From an uncultured Planctomycetaceae bacterium (GTDB lineage Bacteria; Planctomycetota; Planctomycetia; Pirellulales; Pirellulaceae), in assembly GCA_903921945.1 (NCBI GenBank), contig CAIXSC010000893.1, positions 1 to 9,467 of the forward strand: a stretch of DNA of 9,467 nt, in the 5' to 3' direction. A program made the translations under genes and the position numbers. This document shows, piece by piece, positions 1-7,048 of the stretch (the stretch's first letter is position 1; every line of letters begins with the position of its first letter). A model generated the notes under the pieces. The model was not told the DNA's origin, did not search any database, and saw only the letters and a program-made list of their open reading frames with translations.

Positions 1-245
1 GAGTACACCACTTCGGTTTCCACAGCCCGTTGAACACCGGGGGGTTGAATTGAACCGAGAGACGGCTCAACAGCCGAAGCAACCGTCGCCGACAACCACA
101 GCGCCGACAACGACACCCAAGCGAACCCCGCGACCGCGCGGGCCACGCTGGCAATGCCGTGGTGAGCGGCACCGAGCGAGTTGAGCATCGCCCTGGCGAC
201 ACGCGGGAAACTAGCGACCCGAGATGCGGACGCGACACAGCGCAT
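1..245 (-). CDS. Exported protein, N-terminal fragment (planctomycete Ig/PPC-type start), cut by window edge
   Basis: An open minus-strand frame with no stop runs off the left edge, leaving 81 complete codons. I chose the ATG at 245 because a GAGG Shine-Dalgarno (253-256) lies 7 nt upstream; a second in-frame ATG at 188 has only a very close AGGG. The first ~58 residues form a long signal peptide: an Arg-containing n-region, a hydrophobic stretch (GFAWVSLSALWLSATV, about 40-55) and an Ala-Ser-Ala cleavage site near 58. The mature start, PSLGSIQPPGVQRAVETEVV (61-80), resembles the opening strand of exported planctomycetal proteins that begin with an Ig-like repeat and often carry pre-peptidase C-terminal domains. 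That resemblance is from memory of the family. The gene follows the DUF1501 gene on the same strand, a pairing common in this phylum. The domains that would fix its function lie outside the window. Confidence 0.68.
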   Translation of the reverse strand, partial: MRCVASASRVASFPRVARAMLNSLGAAHHGIASVARAVAGFAWVSLSALWLSATVASAVEPSLGSIQPPGVQRAVETEVVY

Positions 246-252
246 AACGAAG

Positions 253-256
253 CCTC
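253..256 (-). promoter_or_regulatory. Shine-Dalgarno GAGG for the left-edge exported protein
   Basis: On the minus strand GAGG is followed by 7 nt and then ATG at 245. This decides the start in favour of 245 over the internal ATG at 188. Confidence 0.55.
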
Positions 257-400
257 GATAGGGATAGGTCGGCTGAAGAATGGCCGGCGGGCGGGCACGA
301 AATTCTAGCGCCGCGAGCAACGCTCACAAGGCGTTGCCATCGCAACGAAAGCTTTCCCCGGCCTATCCGTAACCGTGGGAAAGCATTTGGGCGGGACCGT

Positions 401-428
401 TCGGCGGGCGGCAAGAGCCACCCGCCGA
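401..428 (-). terminator. GC-rich hairpin downstream of the DUF1501 gene
   Basis: Arms 401-411 and 418-428 form an 11-bp stem around a 6-nt loop (412-417). On the minus-strand RNA the single non-Watson-Crick position becomes a G-U wobble, so the stem is continuous. It lies 22 nt beyond the DUF1501 stop codon. No U-tract follows, so it could be a weak or factor-assisted terminator, or an mRNA 3' stabiliser between the DUF1501 gene and the next gene at 245. Confidence 0.4.
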
Positions 429-449
429 GGGTTTCTATGGCCAAGTCGA

Positions 450-1751
450 CTAAGCGATCAGTTCCTTGATCAGCTTGCCGCCGTCGATGATCTCGATCGG
501 CCGGTCGCCAGGAGCCATCAATTCCTTGTCGGCGACGATGCCGAGTTGGTGGTAGATCGTGGTCGCCAGATCGCCCGGCTCGACCGGATCTTGTTCCGGT
601 TCCGAGGCGGTGGCGTTGGACGAGCCATAGATCAAGCCACCCTTGATGCCGCCACCGGCCAGCATCACGCTGAACACCTTCGGCCAGTGGTCGCGGCCGG
701 CGGTGCCGTTGATCTTCGGCGTGCGGCCGAATTCGCTCGAAACCATGATCATGGTGCTCTTCAGGAGCCCAGCCCGATCCAGATCGCGAATCAAGGCGGA
801 CAGGCCTTGATCAAGCGCCGGCATTTGGCCACGCATTCCGGCGGTGATACCGGTGTGCATGTCCCAGCCACCGTACGTCAGCGAGACGAAGCGGACGCCG
901 GCGGCGACCAAGCGGCGAGCCATGAGCAAGCGTTGGCCAGCCGTGTTGCGGCCGTATTCATCGCGAACGGCGGCCGGTTCGGCGTCAATGTTGAACGCTT
1001 CGCGGGCCGACGGCGAGCTGATCAGGTTGTAGGCCCGCTCGTAGAACGTGTTCATCGCGCCGACGTTGTCGGACTTGTCACGCTTGGAGAAGTAGTCGTT
1101 GACCGCTTCGAGGGCCGAGCGGCGGCGAGCGAACCGCTGGTCGTTCACGCCGTTGGGCATGTTCAGGTCTTGGACCTTGAAACCGCCAGAGGCCGGATCG
1201 GCACCGAGGCTAAACGGAGCGAACGACGAACTGAGGTAGCCGTTGCTCGCGAATTCGTTCGGCACGTTCGGCACGCAGACGTACGGAGGCAGATTGTTCC
1301 GCGGACCGTACTCGTGGCTCACTACGCTACCCATGCTCGGGTAGGTCAACGCCGGGCTGGGCCGGTAGCCCGTGAACATGTTGTGCGTGCCGCGTTCGTG
1401 GGCCGCTTCGCCGTGGGTCATCGAACGGATGACGGCGATCTTATCGGCGACTTGGGCGAGCTTCGGCAGGGTCTCGCAGAATTCCTCGCCGGTGTTCGTC
1501 TTCACCGTCTTCATTTCGCCGCGGTATTCGATCGGCGAGTACGGCTTGGGATCGAACGATTCCTGGTGGGCCATGCCGCCCGGCAGGAAGATGTGGATGA
1601 TGCTTTGGGCCTTCGCCTCGATAAAGTCGTACTTCTTCTGGTCCGCCCGGGCTTGGAGGCGGAACAGGTCGCTGAGAGTCAGCCCCAACCCGCCGATGGC
1701 GCCGACTGTCAGCATGTTACGACGACTGATAGGACTTCCAACACACTTCAT
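450..1751 (-). CDS. DUF1501 domain-containing exported protein
   Basis: The 433-residue protein belongs to DUF1501 (PF07394), a family of unknown function related to the alkaline phosphatase/sulfatase fold and greatly expanded in Planctomycetota. Visible marks are a Tat-like leader (SRRNML at 9-14, then the glycine-rich hydrophobic GAIGGLGLTL), the early HIFLPGGMAHQESFDPKP block (53-70), SMTHGEAAHERGTHNMFTG (110-128), GGWDMHTG (295-301) and SSEFGRTP with GRDHWP (338-357), all typical of the family and including His/Asp/Glu residues that could bind metal. Length is normal and the domain looks intact. The ATG at 1751 is preferred over an upstream TTG at 1775 because it puts the twin Arg close to the N-terminus and has purine-rich GGAG/GGAAAG upstream (1755-1766). 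DUF1501 genes usually sit beside DUF1549/DUF1553 cytochrome-type genes; here the upstream neighbour is instead a multi-module enzyme. Substrate unknown. Confidence 0.93.
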   Translation of the reverse strand: MKCVGSPISRRNMLTVGAIGGLGLTLSDLFRLQARADQKKYDFIEAKAQSIIHIFLPGGMAHQESFDPKPYSPIEYRGEMKTVKTNTGEEFCETLPKLAQVADKIAVIRSMTHGEAAHERGTHNMFTGYRPSPALTYPSMGSVVSHEYGPRNNLPPYVCVPNVPNEFASNGYLSSSFAPFSLGADPASGGFKVQDLNMPNGVNDQRFARRRSALEAVNDYFSKRDKSDNVGAMNTFYERAYNLISSPSAREAFNIDAEPAAVRDEYGRNTAGQRLLMARRLVAAGVRFVSLTYGGWDMHTGITAGMRGQMPALDQGLSALIRDLDRAGLLKSTMIMVSSEFGRTPKINGTAGRDHWPKVFSVMLAGGGIKGGLIYGSSNATASEPEQDPVEPGDLATTIYHQLGIVADKELMAPGDRPIEIIDGGKLIKELIA

Positions 1752-2036
1752 GATCTTTCCAACTCCGTAAGACAACTGTCTCTTTGTCTCTCAAGACACT
1801 CGATAGGTCCCAAGACGCGATCAGGTGACGAAGCCAACGCAGCGTGCCGCAGGCGTCACAATCATCCAGCATTGTGGGAAGTCAAAGCGGGGAATGTGGC
1901 GAGCGGTTGCAGCGGAACCGTTACCCCAGGCGGGTTGCGTTAACCCACGGGCGCACGGTGTCTCCGCCGCCCACGGATAACGCATCAACGGAAAACTGTA
2001 GCCGTCAACCGTGCAGTTGTCAAATGCGTTTCCACC
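1752..2036. other. Intergenic region between the trimodular protein and DUF1501 genes
   Basis: This 285-bp spacer separates two minus-strand genes. It holds a small imperfect hairpin (GGGTT 1932-1936 with AACCC 1942-1946) but no U-tract, no clear -35/-10 pair and no convincing small ORF. Whether DUF1501 is co-transcribed with the upstream gene cannot be read from the sequence. Confidence 0.6.
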
Positions 2037-5000
2037 CTAGCCACCCGCCGGGTCCTTGGCGATCGTCACGATCAGCTCAGCACTGAAAATCGAGCGGGGA
2101 TCTCCGCGTTCCGCGATGGTGCGCTGCAACGTGCTGATCGAACGGGAGATGCGCTGGGTGACGAACGGCTGGCCCGCGCGCGTAATGGTCACCGGACGGT
2201 CGAGGTCGACCATTTTGTCGTTCAATCGAACTTTGAGCCGCGACACGCTGTCCGACCGCAAGTCGATCCGCTGACCCTCGCGAACCGCGAACACCTCGGT
2301 GCGTTCCCGTCGGTCGCCGTCTTCCACCGCCAGCCAATAAAACCGCGAATGGGTGACGTCATCCTGCTTCCAGACAACTTTCGTGGGCAGCGGGTCGCGG
2401 CGTTGTTGGGCCAGCCACGGTATCGCGGAGGCGTCCTGTCGATCCATCCAATGGCCCTTGTCTGGATAGATCGTGACCAAGTGCGGGTAGCCTTGCGGGT
2501 CTTGCTCGCGAAGCTTCCCGAGTTGCGTCTGCCAGTCGGCGGCCGTCTTATTGCGGTTGTACGCGGAGTCCAAGCCGCCCATGTAGATCGCGAATGGCAA
2601 GTTCCGCAGCCCGAGCGGCGAGGTCTCGTTCGGATGCCCCGCCATCATGGCGGCGCCGGCGAAGCGATCGGCCATCCGCGGCGCGAGCTGATAGACGCCG
2701 TCGCCGCCCGCTGAATAGCCGAGCACGTAGACTCGATTGGGATCGACGTCTTCCAGCACGATCAACGATTCAATCAGCCGGTCGAACAAGCCGTCGATGT
2801 GATCCTGATGCCACAGGTTCCAGGTGTTTGTCGGCGCTCGCGGCGCCACATACAGCCCCTCGGCGGGCTTGTAGAGACGCTTCTGATTGTTCCACTGGCC
2901 GTCGTTCACTTGCGCGGTCGTACCGCCGCCGCCGTGAAGCGAGAGGTACAGTGACCAACCGGCCGCCGGCTTCTCGCCGAAACGGCGAATGTCGATCGGC
3001 ATCTCCCACGGGCCGAGCTTGAGCTTGTTCGCCTTCAACTCGTCGGCGCGGGCGGCCTTCAGCGAACTGGCATGGGCTTGCCACAAAAGTGACTCGGCCC
3101 GTTCCGCGTCGGCACGGGTCAGGGGCGTGGTAGCGAAGGGCTGAGCGTCCACCTTGCCACGAGTGGCCACATCTTGAGCCAGAAACGCTTCGAGCGCTTT
3201 CACGGCTGCTAGGGAGGCGTCCGCTGGCGGCGGCTCCGCTGGCGACGCCTCGGCCGCCCCCGTGGCTGCGGTCGCGGCCGCGGCCGCTTCAGGCGTGGCG
3301 GGCTTGGCGGCGGGGGCCGGTTGAGCGGGGGCCGGTTGAGCGGGCGCCGGTTGAGCAGGGGCTGGCTGAGCAGGGGCTGGCTGAACGGGCGCTGGCTCAG
3401 TATTCGCCGGCGGAAGTTGCAAGGTGACGAGTTGGTCGGCGGCGGGGGACTCGAGTTGCCGTTTCGTGGACCGTCCTTGGAATTCCGCGCGGACCTCGTA
3501 AACGCCGTTAGCGTCGAGCACGGCGGTGAGGTGGTCATTGCGATCGAAACGCTCGTCGTTGGCGGTGCCCGAGAAGTTCGCTTCATCTTTGCCGTTGGCG
3601 TTAGCGTTGGCGATGCTGACACGCGCGGCTACGCGGTCGCCGTTCGTGTCCAGAACTTGGAGTCGCACGCGGACAGACCCTTCGGGCGGCGCGGCAACGC
3701 GGAGCGCGTACCGGTCGGTCACATTGACAGCAGGCACATCGCGATTGTTGGGAGCCCAGACCATGGGGAACGGCGACGGCGTGCGGCGGAAACTGCTGGC
3801 GTAGATGGCGTGGAACGGATGTTCGCGGCGGGCCTGGGAAGCGCGGTCGGAGAACCACACACTGTCCAGCTTATCGCCAGAAGGCTCGGCGGCGCCGGTG
3901 AAGTGCCAGCCGTTATCCCAGACTTCCACCCAAGAATGATTGCCGCTTTTGTCCGCCCACAGAGGCGTTCCACAGAAGCGGGCGGGAACGCCCACCGACC
4001 GGCAGGCGTTGATCAACAGCAGCGAGAGGCCCGTACACGAAGCCAAGCCCGATTCGATCGATTCGTACGGACTTTGGTCGGCCTTCGCGCGTTTTGTCGA
4101 ATAACGAACTTTGAACAGCGGAAAGATTTTTTGGTTAAGCCGGGCGGCGGCCAGCCCCGGAGTTTTCGCGTCCTGGATCAGCGGCAGGCAACGGTCCCGG
4201 AAATCGCGACGCCAGCGATCGCGACGCTCGTTGACGCTCGCGTAAGGCAGGATCTCGTTCAGGAACACATCCTCGGGAACCTGCGCATGCCAGGGCGAAG
4301 CGCGCCATGACTCGTACGCGATCGCCACGTTTTCGAGCAGATAATCGGCCGTCAGCCGCTGCAGGTCGCTCGCCGGCATGTGGGCCACCAAGAACCGCAT
4401 GCCCGGTTGCTGCCCGGCCGGAGTTTCGCGGAGCGCGCGTTCCAACTGGCCGCGATTGTCACCCGCTCGTTCCAACGCCACACGAACGGCCTCCGCCTCC
4501 CTGTCGGCGGCATTTTTATGGGCCGTGTCTTTTTTCGGATCGTCCGCCGCGGGCGGTTGGGCGGCAACGCGCCAGAGGCGTGATTCCTGATTGACATGCC
4601 ATCGGTCGAGTTCGCTCGCCGCGTCGTTTTTGCCACTGCTGCGGGGAACGGTCAGCGTGGCCGTGTAGCCATTGGGGTCGAGCTGGATGGAAGGCGGAGC
4701 GGCGAGCCCCTTCCAGGCGTCGGGCGGAACGGCGAGCTCGGCGAGTTGGTCGGTCCAACGTCCGTGGCGCGCGTGGTACGACTTCTCATGGTGGTAGACC
4801 GTCATGAGCGCGTCGCGAACCGGGATCGCCAGCGAATCAGGGGCCGGCCCGGATGCGAGCGGCCCGGATGCGAGCGGCCCGGATGCGGTCGCCGAGGATG
4901 CGGTCGCGTTCGTCGTGTTGGCGAACCGCACGTAGCCCCAGCGTTCGGGGCGGTGCATGTCGATGATCCCCTGAGGCGACCAAACCCAGTTGTTTTCGGG

Positions 5001-5837
5001 CGTCTTGGGAACCTTCTGGTACTGGCCGTCGACCAGTTGGTGCTGCCATTCGACTCGCGAAAAGTTCACTCGCCACCATTCGTCGGCTTTGGGCGGGGTC
5101 GCGGGTCGCCGGGCGCGATCGAAGGCGGTCCAAGGGATGGCGAGTTCCACGGACCAGCCACGATCGGTGTCGGCCGGGTTGTTGAGCGTCCCGTCGACAT
5201 GAATAGCCGTCTGCAAGCCGGCAATATCCCAGCCGTTGTCAGCCTTTCCGCCGTCTTTGTAAGGTTTGGGCAGGAACAAATCCCAGCCCGTGTTGAGCGC
5301 GTTGATCTCGAATTCGTAGTACTCGTGGTTGTCCCCGTCCGGGTCGACGAACAACTCGAAGTCGTTGTCCTGGAAGATGACCGAGTCGCGTTGGCGCAAC
5401 GTGCCCCACACGTGCGGTTCTTCCATGTCGGCGGCCACGTAAAAATGGCGGTCGTCCCACAGCATCTTCACGCGGGTTCGAAAACGCGGAGCGGCTTGGC
5501 GCGCCCCTTCGATGTCGACGAACGACTCGGTCCAAGCCGCGTTCCGCCAGGCCACGTCGTCCAGTCGACCGTCGATGGCCAGTGGCTGCGACGCCCGGAG
5601 ACACTCGTAAAACCGCGGCGGCTGCGGCCGCATCCGCGCCCAGTCATCGGCGGAATCCGCATAAACACGGCCGGCGGCGGCAAAGGATGCCGCACACGCG
5701 AGAATCGCGGACACGGCGGACAGCATGGACACGACGGACAACGCGGACACGGCGGACAGCGTGTGGCTCAACCGGCGGCCCGCCGGGAACTCGCCGAGGA
5801 CCCGCCGCCCAAAATCGGCTGCGAAACGGAGCAACAT
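2037..5837 (-). CDS. Secreted trimodular protein: CBM9-like + transglutaminase-like + alpha/beta hydrolase
   Basis: The 1266-residue exported protein has three modules. A long signal peptide (1-60, ending VYA) precedes a CBM9-like carbohydrate-binding domain (about 82-306; AIDGRLDDVAW, FQDNDFELFVDPDGDNHEYYEFEIN as separate landmarks) and its usual trailing segment (339-425). A transglutaminase-like module (about 440-700) follows, with the characteristic VPEDVFLNEILPY lead-in and a probable triad Cys601 (ASCTGLS), His634 (NHSWVEVW), Glu651 (GAAEPSG). A beta-rich region (720-810) and an Ala/Pro/Gln linker (811-875) lead to an alpha/beta hydrolase with oxyanion-hole HGGGG (968-972), Ser1042 (GYSAGG), Asp1090 (GGLDS) and His1129 (KGHW), then a beta-rich tail. 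All catalytic residues look present. The start at 5837 is set by AAGAGGT 8 nt upstream; a longer reading to 5927 adds 30 residues without a good ribosome site. Likely acts on cell-surface or extracellular polymers; the substrate is unknown. The DUF1501 gene follows 285 bp downstream. Confidence 0.88.
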   Translation of the reverse strand: MLLRFAADFGRRVLGEFPAGRRLSHTLSAVSALSVVSMLSAVSAILACAASFAAAGRVYADSADDWARMRPQPPRFYECLRASQPLAIDGRLDDVAWRNAAWTESFVDIEGARQAAPRFRTRVKMLWDDRHFYVAADMEEPHVWGTLRQRDSVIFQDNDFELFVDPDGDNHEYYEFEINALNTGWDLFLPKPYKDGGKADNGWDIAGLQTAIHVDGTLNNPADTDRGWSVELAIPWTAFDRARRPATPPKADEWWRVNFSRVEWQHQLVDGQYQKVPKTPENNWVWSPQGIIDMHRPERWGYVRFANTTNATASSATASGPLASGPLASGPAPDSLAIPVRDALMTVYHHEKSYHARHGRWTDQLAELAVPPDAWKGLAAPPSIQLDPNGYTATLTVPRSSGKNDAASELDRWHVNQESRLWRVAAQPPAADDPKKDTAHKNAADREAEAVRVALERAGDNRGQLERALRETPAGQQPGMRFLVAHMPASDLQRLTADYLLENVAIAYESWRASPWHAQVPEDVFLNEILPYASVNERRDRWRRDFRDRCLPLIQDAKTPGLAAARLNQKIFPLFKVRYSTKRAKADQSPYESIESGLASCTGLSLLLINACRSVGVPARFCGTPLWADKSGNHSWVEVWDNGWHFTGAAEPSGDKLDSVWFSDRASQARREHPFHAIYASSFRRTPSPFPMVWAPNNRDVPAVNVTDRYALRVAAPPEGSVRVRLQVLDTNGDRVAARVSIANANANGKDEANFSGTANDERFDRNDHLTAVLDANGVYEVRAEFQGRSTKRQLESPAADQLVTLQLPPANTEPAPVQPAPAQPAPAQPAPAQPAPAQPAPAAKPATPEAAAAATAATGAAEASPAEPPPADASLAAVKALEAFLAQDVATRGKVDAQPFATTPLTRADAERAESLLWQAHASSLKAARADELKANKLKLGPWEMPIDIRRFGEKPAAGWSLYLSLHGGGGTTAQVNDGQWNNQKRLYKPAEGLYVAPRAPTNTWNLWHQDHIDGLFDRLIESLIVLEDVDPNRVYVLGYSAGGDGVYQLAPRMADRFAGAAMMAGHPNETSPLGLRNLPFAIYMGGLDSAYNRNKTAADWQTQLGKLREQDPQGYPHLVTIYPDKGHWMDRQDASAIPWLAQQRRDPLPTKVVWKQDDVTHSRFYWLAVEDGDRRERTEVFAVREGQRIDLRSDSVSRLKVRLNDKMVDLDRPVTITRAGQPFVTQRISRSISTLQRTIAERGDPRSIFSAELIVTIAKDPAGG
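3316..3397 (-). repeat. 15-bp tandem repeat encoding the Ala-Pro-Ala-Gln-Pro linker
   Basis: Five full 15-bp units plus a partial one, with the plus-strand consensus GCCGGTTGAGCGGGG (3316, 3331, 3346, 3361, 3376), encode APAQP pentapeptides at about residues 813-841 of the large protein. The last units drift to GCTGGCTGAGCAGGG. The repeat is in frame and forms a flexible proline-rich linker between the beta-rich region and the hydrolase. Such arrays change length by slippage without breaking the frame. Confidence 0.85.
4851..4910 (-). repeat. 15-bp tandem repeat encoding a Gly-Pro-Leu-Ala-Ser linker
   Basis: Four 15-bp units start at 4851, 4866, 4881 and 4896. The first two are identical (GGATGCGAGCGGCCC) and the last two diverge in their second half. 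They encode ASGPL-type pentapeptides at about residues 310-330, just after the CBM9-like domain, forming a short flexible spacer. Confidence 0.8.
5706..5760 (-). repeat. 18-bp tandem repeat inside the signal peptide of the trimodular protein
   Basis: Three 18-bp units (5706, 5724, 5742) encode six-residue steps LSAVSA / LSVVSM / LSAVSA in the hydrophobic core of the signal peptide (about residues 27-45). The outer copies share an exact 19-bp match; the middle copy differs at a few bases. Repeat expansion has lengthened the hydrophobic core. Confidence 0.8.
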
Positions 5838-5845
5838 GGATCGAC

Positions 5846-5852
5846 ACCTCTT
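5846..5852 (-). promoter_or_regulatory. Shine-Dalgarno AAGAGGT for the trimodular protein
   Basis: AAGAGGT on the minus strand is followed by 8 nt and ATG at 5837. This strong site decides the start at residue 31 of the longest possible reading and places the signal peptide at the true N-terminus. Confidence 0.75.
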
Positions 5853-6005
5853 GGACCCGTGAGCGAGGGAACCTAGATAAATTGGATAAGACTTGAAGAT
5901 ACTTCGAAAAAAGTTTTGGGTTGTCATCGCCGGAATCCAATCCGTCGAACCACAAATCCCATAATACCACTAGACCCATGGAAGGTACGGACGGCCTGTA
6001 AATCA

Positions 6006-6034
6006 CCTCGAAAAAACGAGGCAAGAGTGCCTCA
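6006..6034 (-). terminator. Terminator-like hairpin with overlapping alternative hairpin (candidate attenuator)
   Basis: Read on the minus strand, GAGGCA-CTCT-TGCCTC (6033 to 6018) is a perfect 6-bp stem, 7 with a U-G pair, followed at once by G and six T (6016-6011), the form of an intrinsic terminator. The distal arm can instead pair onward: CCTCG (6021-6017) with CGAGG (6010-6006) around the six-T loop, which would hide the terminator. It lies about 170 nt before the ATG of the large gene, in the same direction. The plain alternative is a terminator insulating the large gene from antisense transcription. Confidence 0.45.
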
Positions 6035-6287
6035 CTTGTCGCCTTTTGTCGACACAACCTGGGCAACAACCCGTCCGCAAGGGGGGAAGGTGTGTCGGCT
6101 CCGTTAAAAATCTTGACGGCCAGTTTGCGATCATGCACGGACCTTAAGGCTAGGAGCGGAAAAGAAACTGGCTAAGATGTCCGGGGTTTTTGGGCCATGC
6201 CGCAGTGGCAACACCGATATGTCCAGCCCTGCCTAGGCGGGTGATGGCTTACGGCATTTTAACCAACCACGGAATGGGCGACCGATC

Positions 6288-6292
6288 GAGGT
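6288..6292 (+). promoter_or_regulatory. Shine-Dalgarno GAGGT for the sigma factor gene
   Basis: GAGGT is followed by 9 nt and then GTG at 6302. It supports the GTG start, which also places the conserved SLFERL segment at the usual distance from the N-terminus. Confidence 0.6.
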
Positions 6293-6301
6293 CGATAGTC
6301 T

Positions 6302-6901
6302 GTGAGCATCAGTTCACTCGACACCTCGCCGAGCCTTTTCGAACGGCTCGCGAACAATCACCAGGACTCGGCAGCGTGGCACGAACTGGTGTCGCGATAC
6401 GGTGGTTTGGTGCTGCACTGGGCGCGGCGTTGGGGGCTCAGCGGCGCCGACGCGCAGGACGTGGCTCAAGAGGTGCTGCTTGTTTTGGTTCGACAGATTC
6501 GTTCGTTCCGCTACGACCCTCAGCGGCGTTTCCGTTCCTGGTTGAAAACGATCGTTGTGCGGACTTGCTCGCGATTGCGGCAAACGGAAATGCGTCCCGA
6601 AGTCGCCGGCACGGGCGGCACCGTACACGTGCGGCTGCTGGAATCCGTCGAAGCGCGTGAGAATCTCCTCCTGTTGCTCGAACGCGTCGCGGATCGCGAA
6701 GTGCTCGAAATGGCCATGGAACGGGTCAAACGTCGAGTGCAGCCGACCACTTGGGCCGCGTTCGAGCGGTTGGCGATCGAACGTCGCCCCGGTGTCATGG
6801 TTGCTCGGGATCTGGGTATCAAGTTGACTTGGGTGTACGTCGCTCGACACAAGGTCCAACAGATGCTCCGCGAGGAACTGGCCAAGCTGGAAGCTGAGTA
6901 A
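6302..6901 (+). CDS. RNA polymerase ECF-type sigma factor
   Basis: This 199-residue sigma-70 family protein has only regions 2 and 4, as in ECF sigma factors that direct RNA polymerase to stress- or surface-related promoters. Region 2 spans about 11-93: SLFERL, AWHELVSRYGGLVLHWARR, GADAQDVAQEV (-10 recognition and core binding) and FRYDPQRRFRSWLKTIV. Region 4 spans about 135-195: MERVKRRVQPTTWAAFERLAI, a helix-turn-helix around VARDLGIKLTWVYVARHKV (-35 recognition) and a charged end. The YDP..FRSWL and PTTWAAF motifs match the planctomycete-expanded ECF groups. Start is GTG at 6302. No anti-sigma factor or protein kinase gene is adjacent within the window; the upstream neighbour is divergent and the downstream gene convergent, so it appears monocistronic. 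Its target promoters are unknown; control of the neighbouring exported proteins is possible but untested. Confidence 0.93.
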   Translation: MSISSLDTSPSLFERLANNHQDSAAWHELVSRYGGLVLHWARRWGLSGADAQDVAQEVLLVLVRQIRSFRYDPQRRFRSWLKTIVVRTCSRLRQTEMRPEVAGTGGTVHVRLLESVEARENLLLLLERVADREVLEMAMERVKRRVQPTTWAAFERLAIERRPGVMVARDLGIKLTWVYVARHKVQQMLREELAKLEAE

Positions 6902-7048
6902 TCCACGGTTCAGGCCTTTTCCTCCCAAGAACTCCAGAGACGCGACGGCGCTGGGCCGCGGCCGTTTGCTACGCGACCGACGGCGGCCGATTCGAGACGG
7001 CTTTGACGACGCGGATCATGCCGCCTGTCACGCAGTCTGTCGCTCCCC

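Larger units (their letters stand above)
5838..6301. other. Divergent intergenic region between the trimodular protein and sigma factor genes
   Basis: These 464 bp must carry promoters for both divergent genes. AT-rich patches lie at about 5870-5970 and 6095-6115, but I see no convincing -35/-10 pair. A TATTAT on the minus strand near 5961-5966 and a TTGACG at 6113-6118 on the plus strand lack good partners. The clearest structure is the pair of overlapping hairpins at 6006-6034. A 63-codon plus-strand frame (5916-6107) has no recognisable content and is not called. Confidence 0.6.

Noticed and set aside
211..444. 77-codon minus-strand ORF between the DUF1501 gene and the left-edge gene
   Set aside because: It is out of frame with the better supported exported protein start, crosses the hairpin at 401-428, and has an Arg/Ser-rich product with no family signal.
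375..1943. Long plus-strand open frame (522 codons) opposite the DUF1501 gene
   Set aside because: It is the antisense of a clearly conserved DUF1501 protein; its product is Arg/Val-rich low-information sequence with no motif, typical of GC-rich shadow frames.
4596..5876. Plus-strand frame of 426 codons opposite the CBM9-like part
   Set aside because: It lies entirely antisense to a recognisable domain and has no family features or ribosome site.
5838..5927. 30-residue extension of the trimodular protein
   Set aside because: It has no good ribosome site and would bury the signal peptide; AAGAGGT sits properly ahead of the ATG at 5837.
5916..6107. Small plus-strand ORF of 63 codons in the divergent spacer
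   Set aside because: No ribosome site, no hydrophobic or conserved pattern, and it crosses the hairpin element; likely chance.
6113..6178. Promoter for the sigma factor from TTGACG (6113) or TAAGAT (6173)
   Set aside because: Neither hexamer has a credible partner at 16-18 bp, and planctomycete promoter consensus is too loose to call one by eye.
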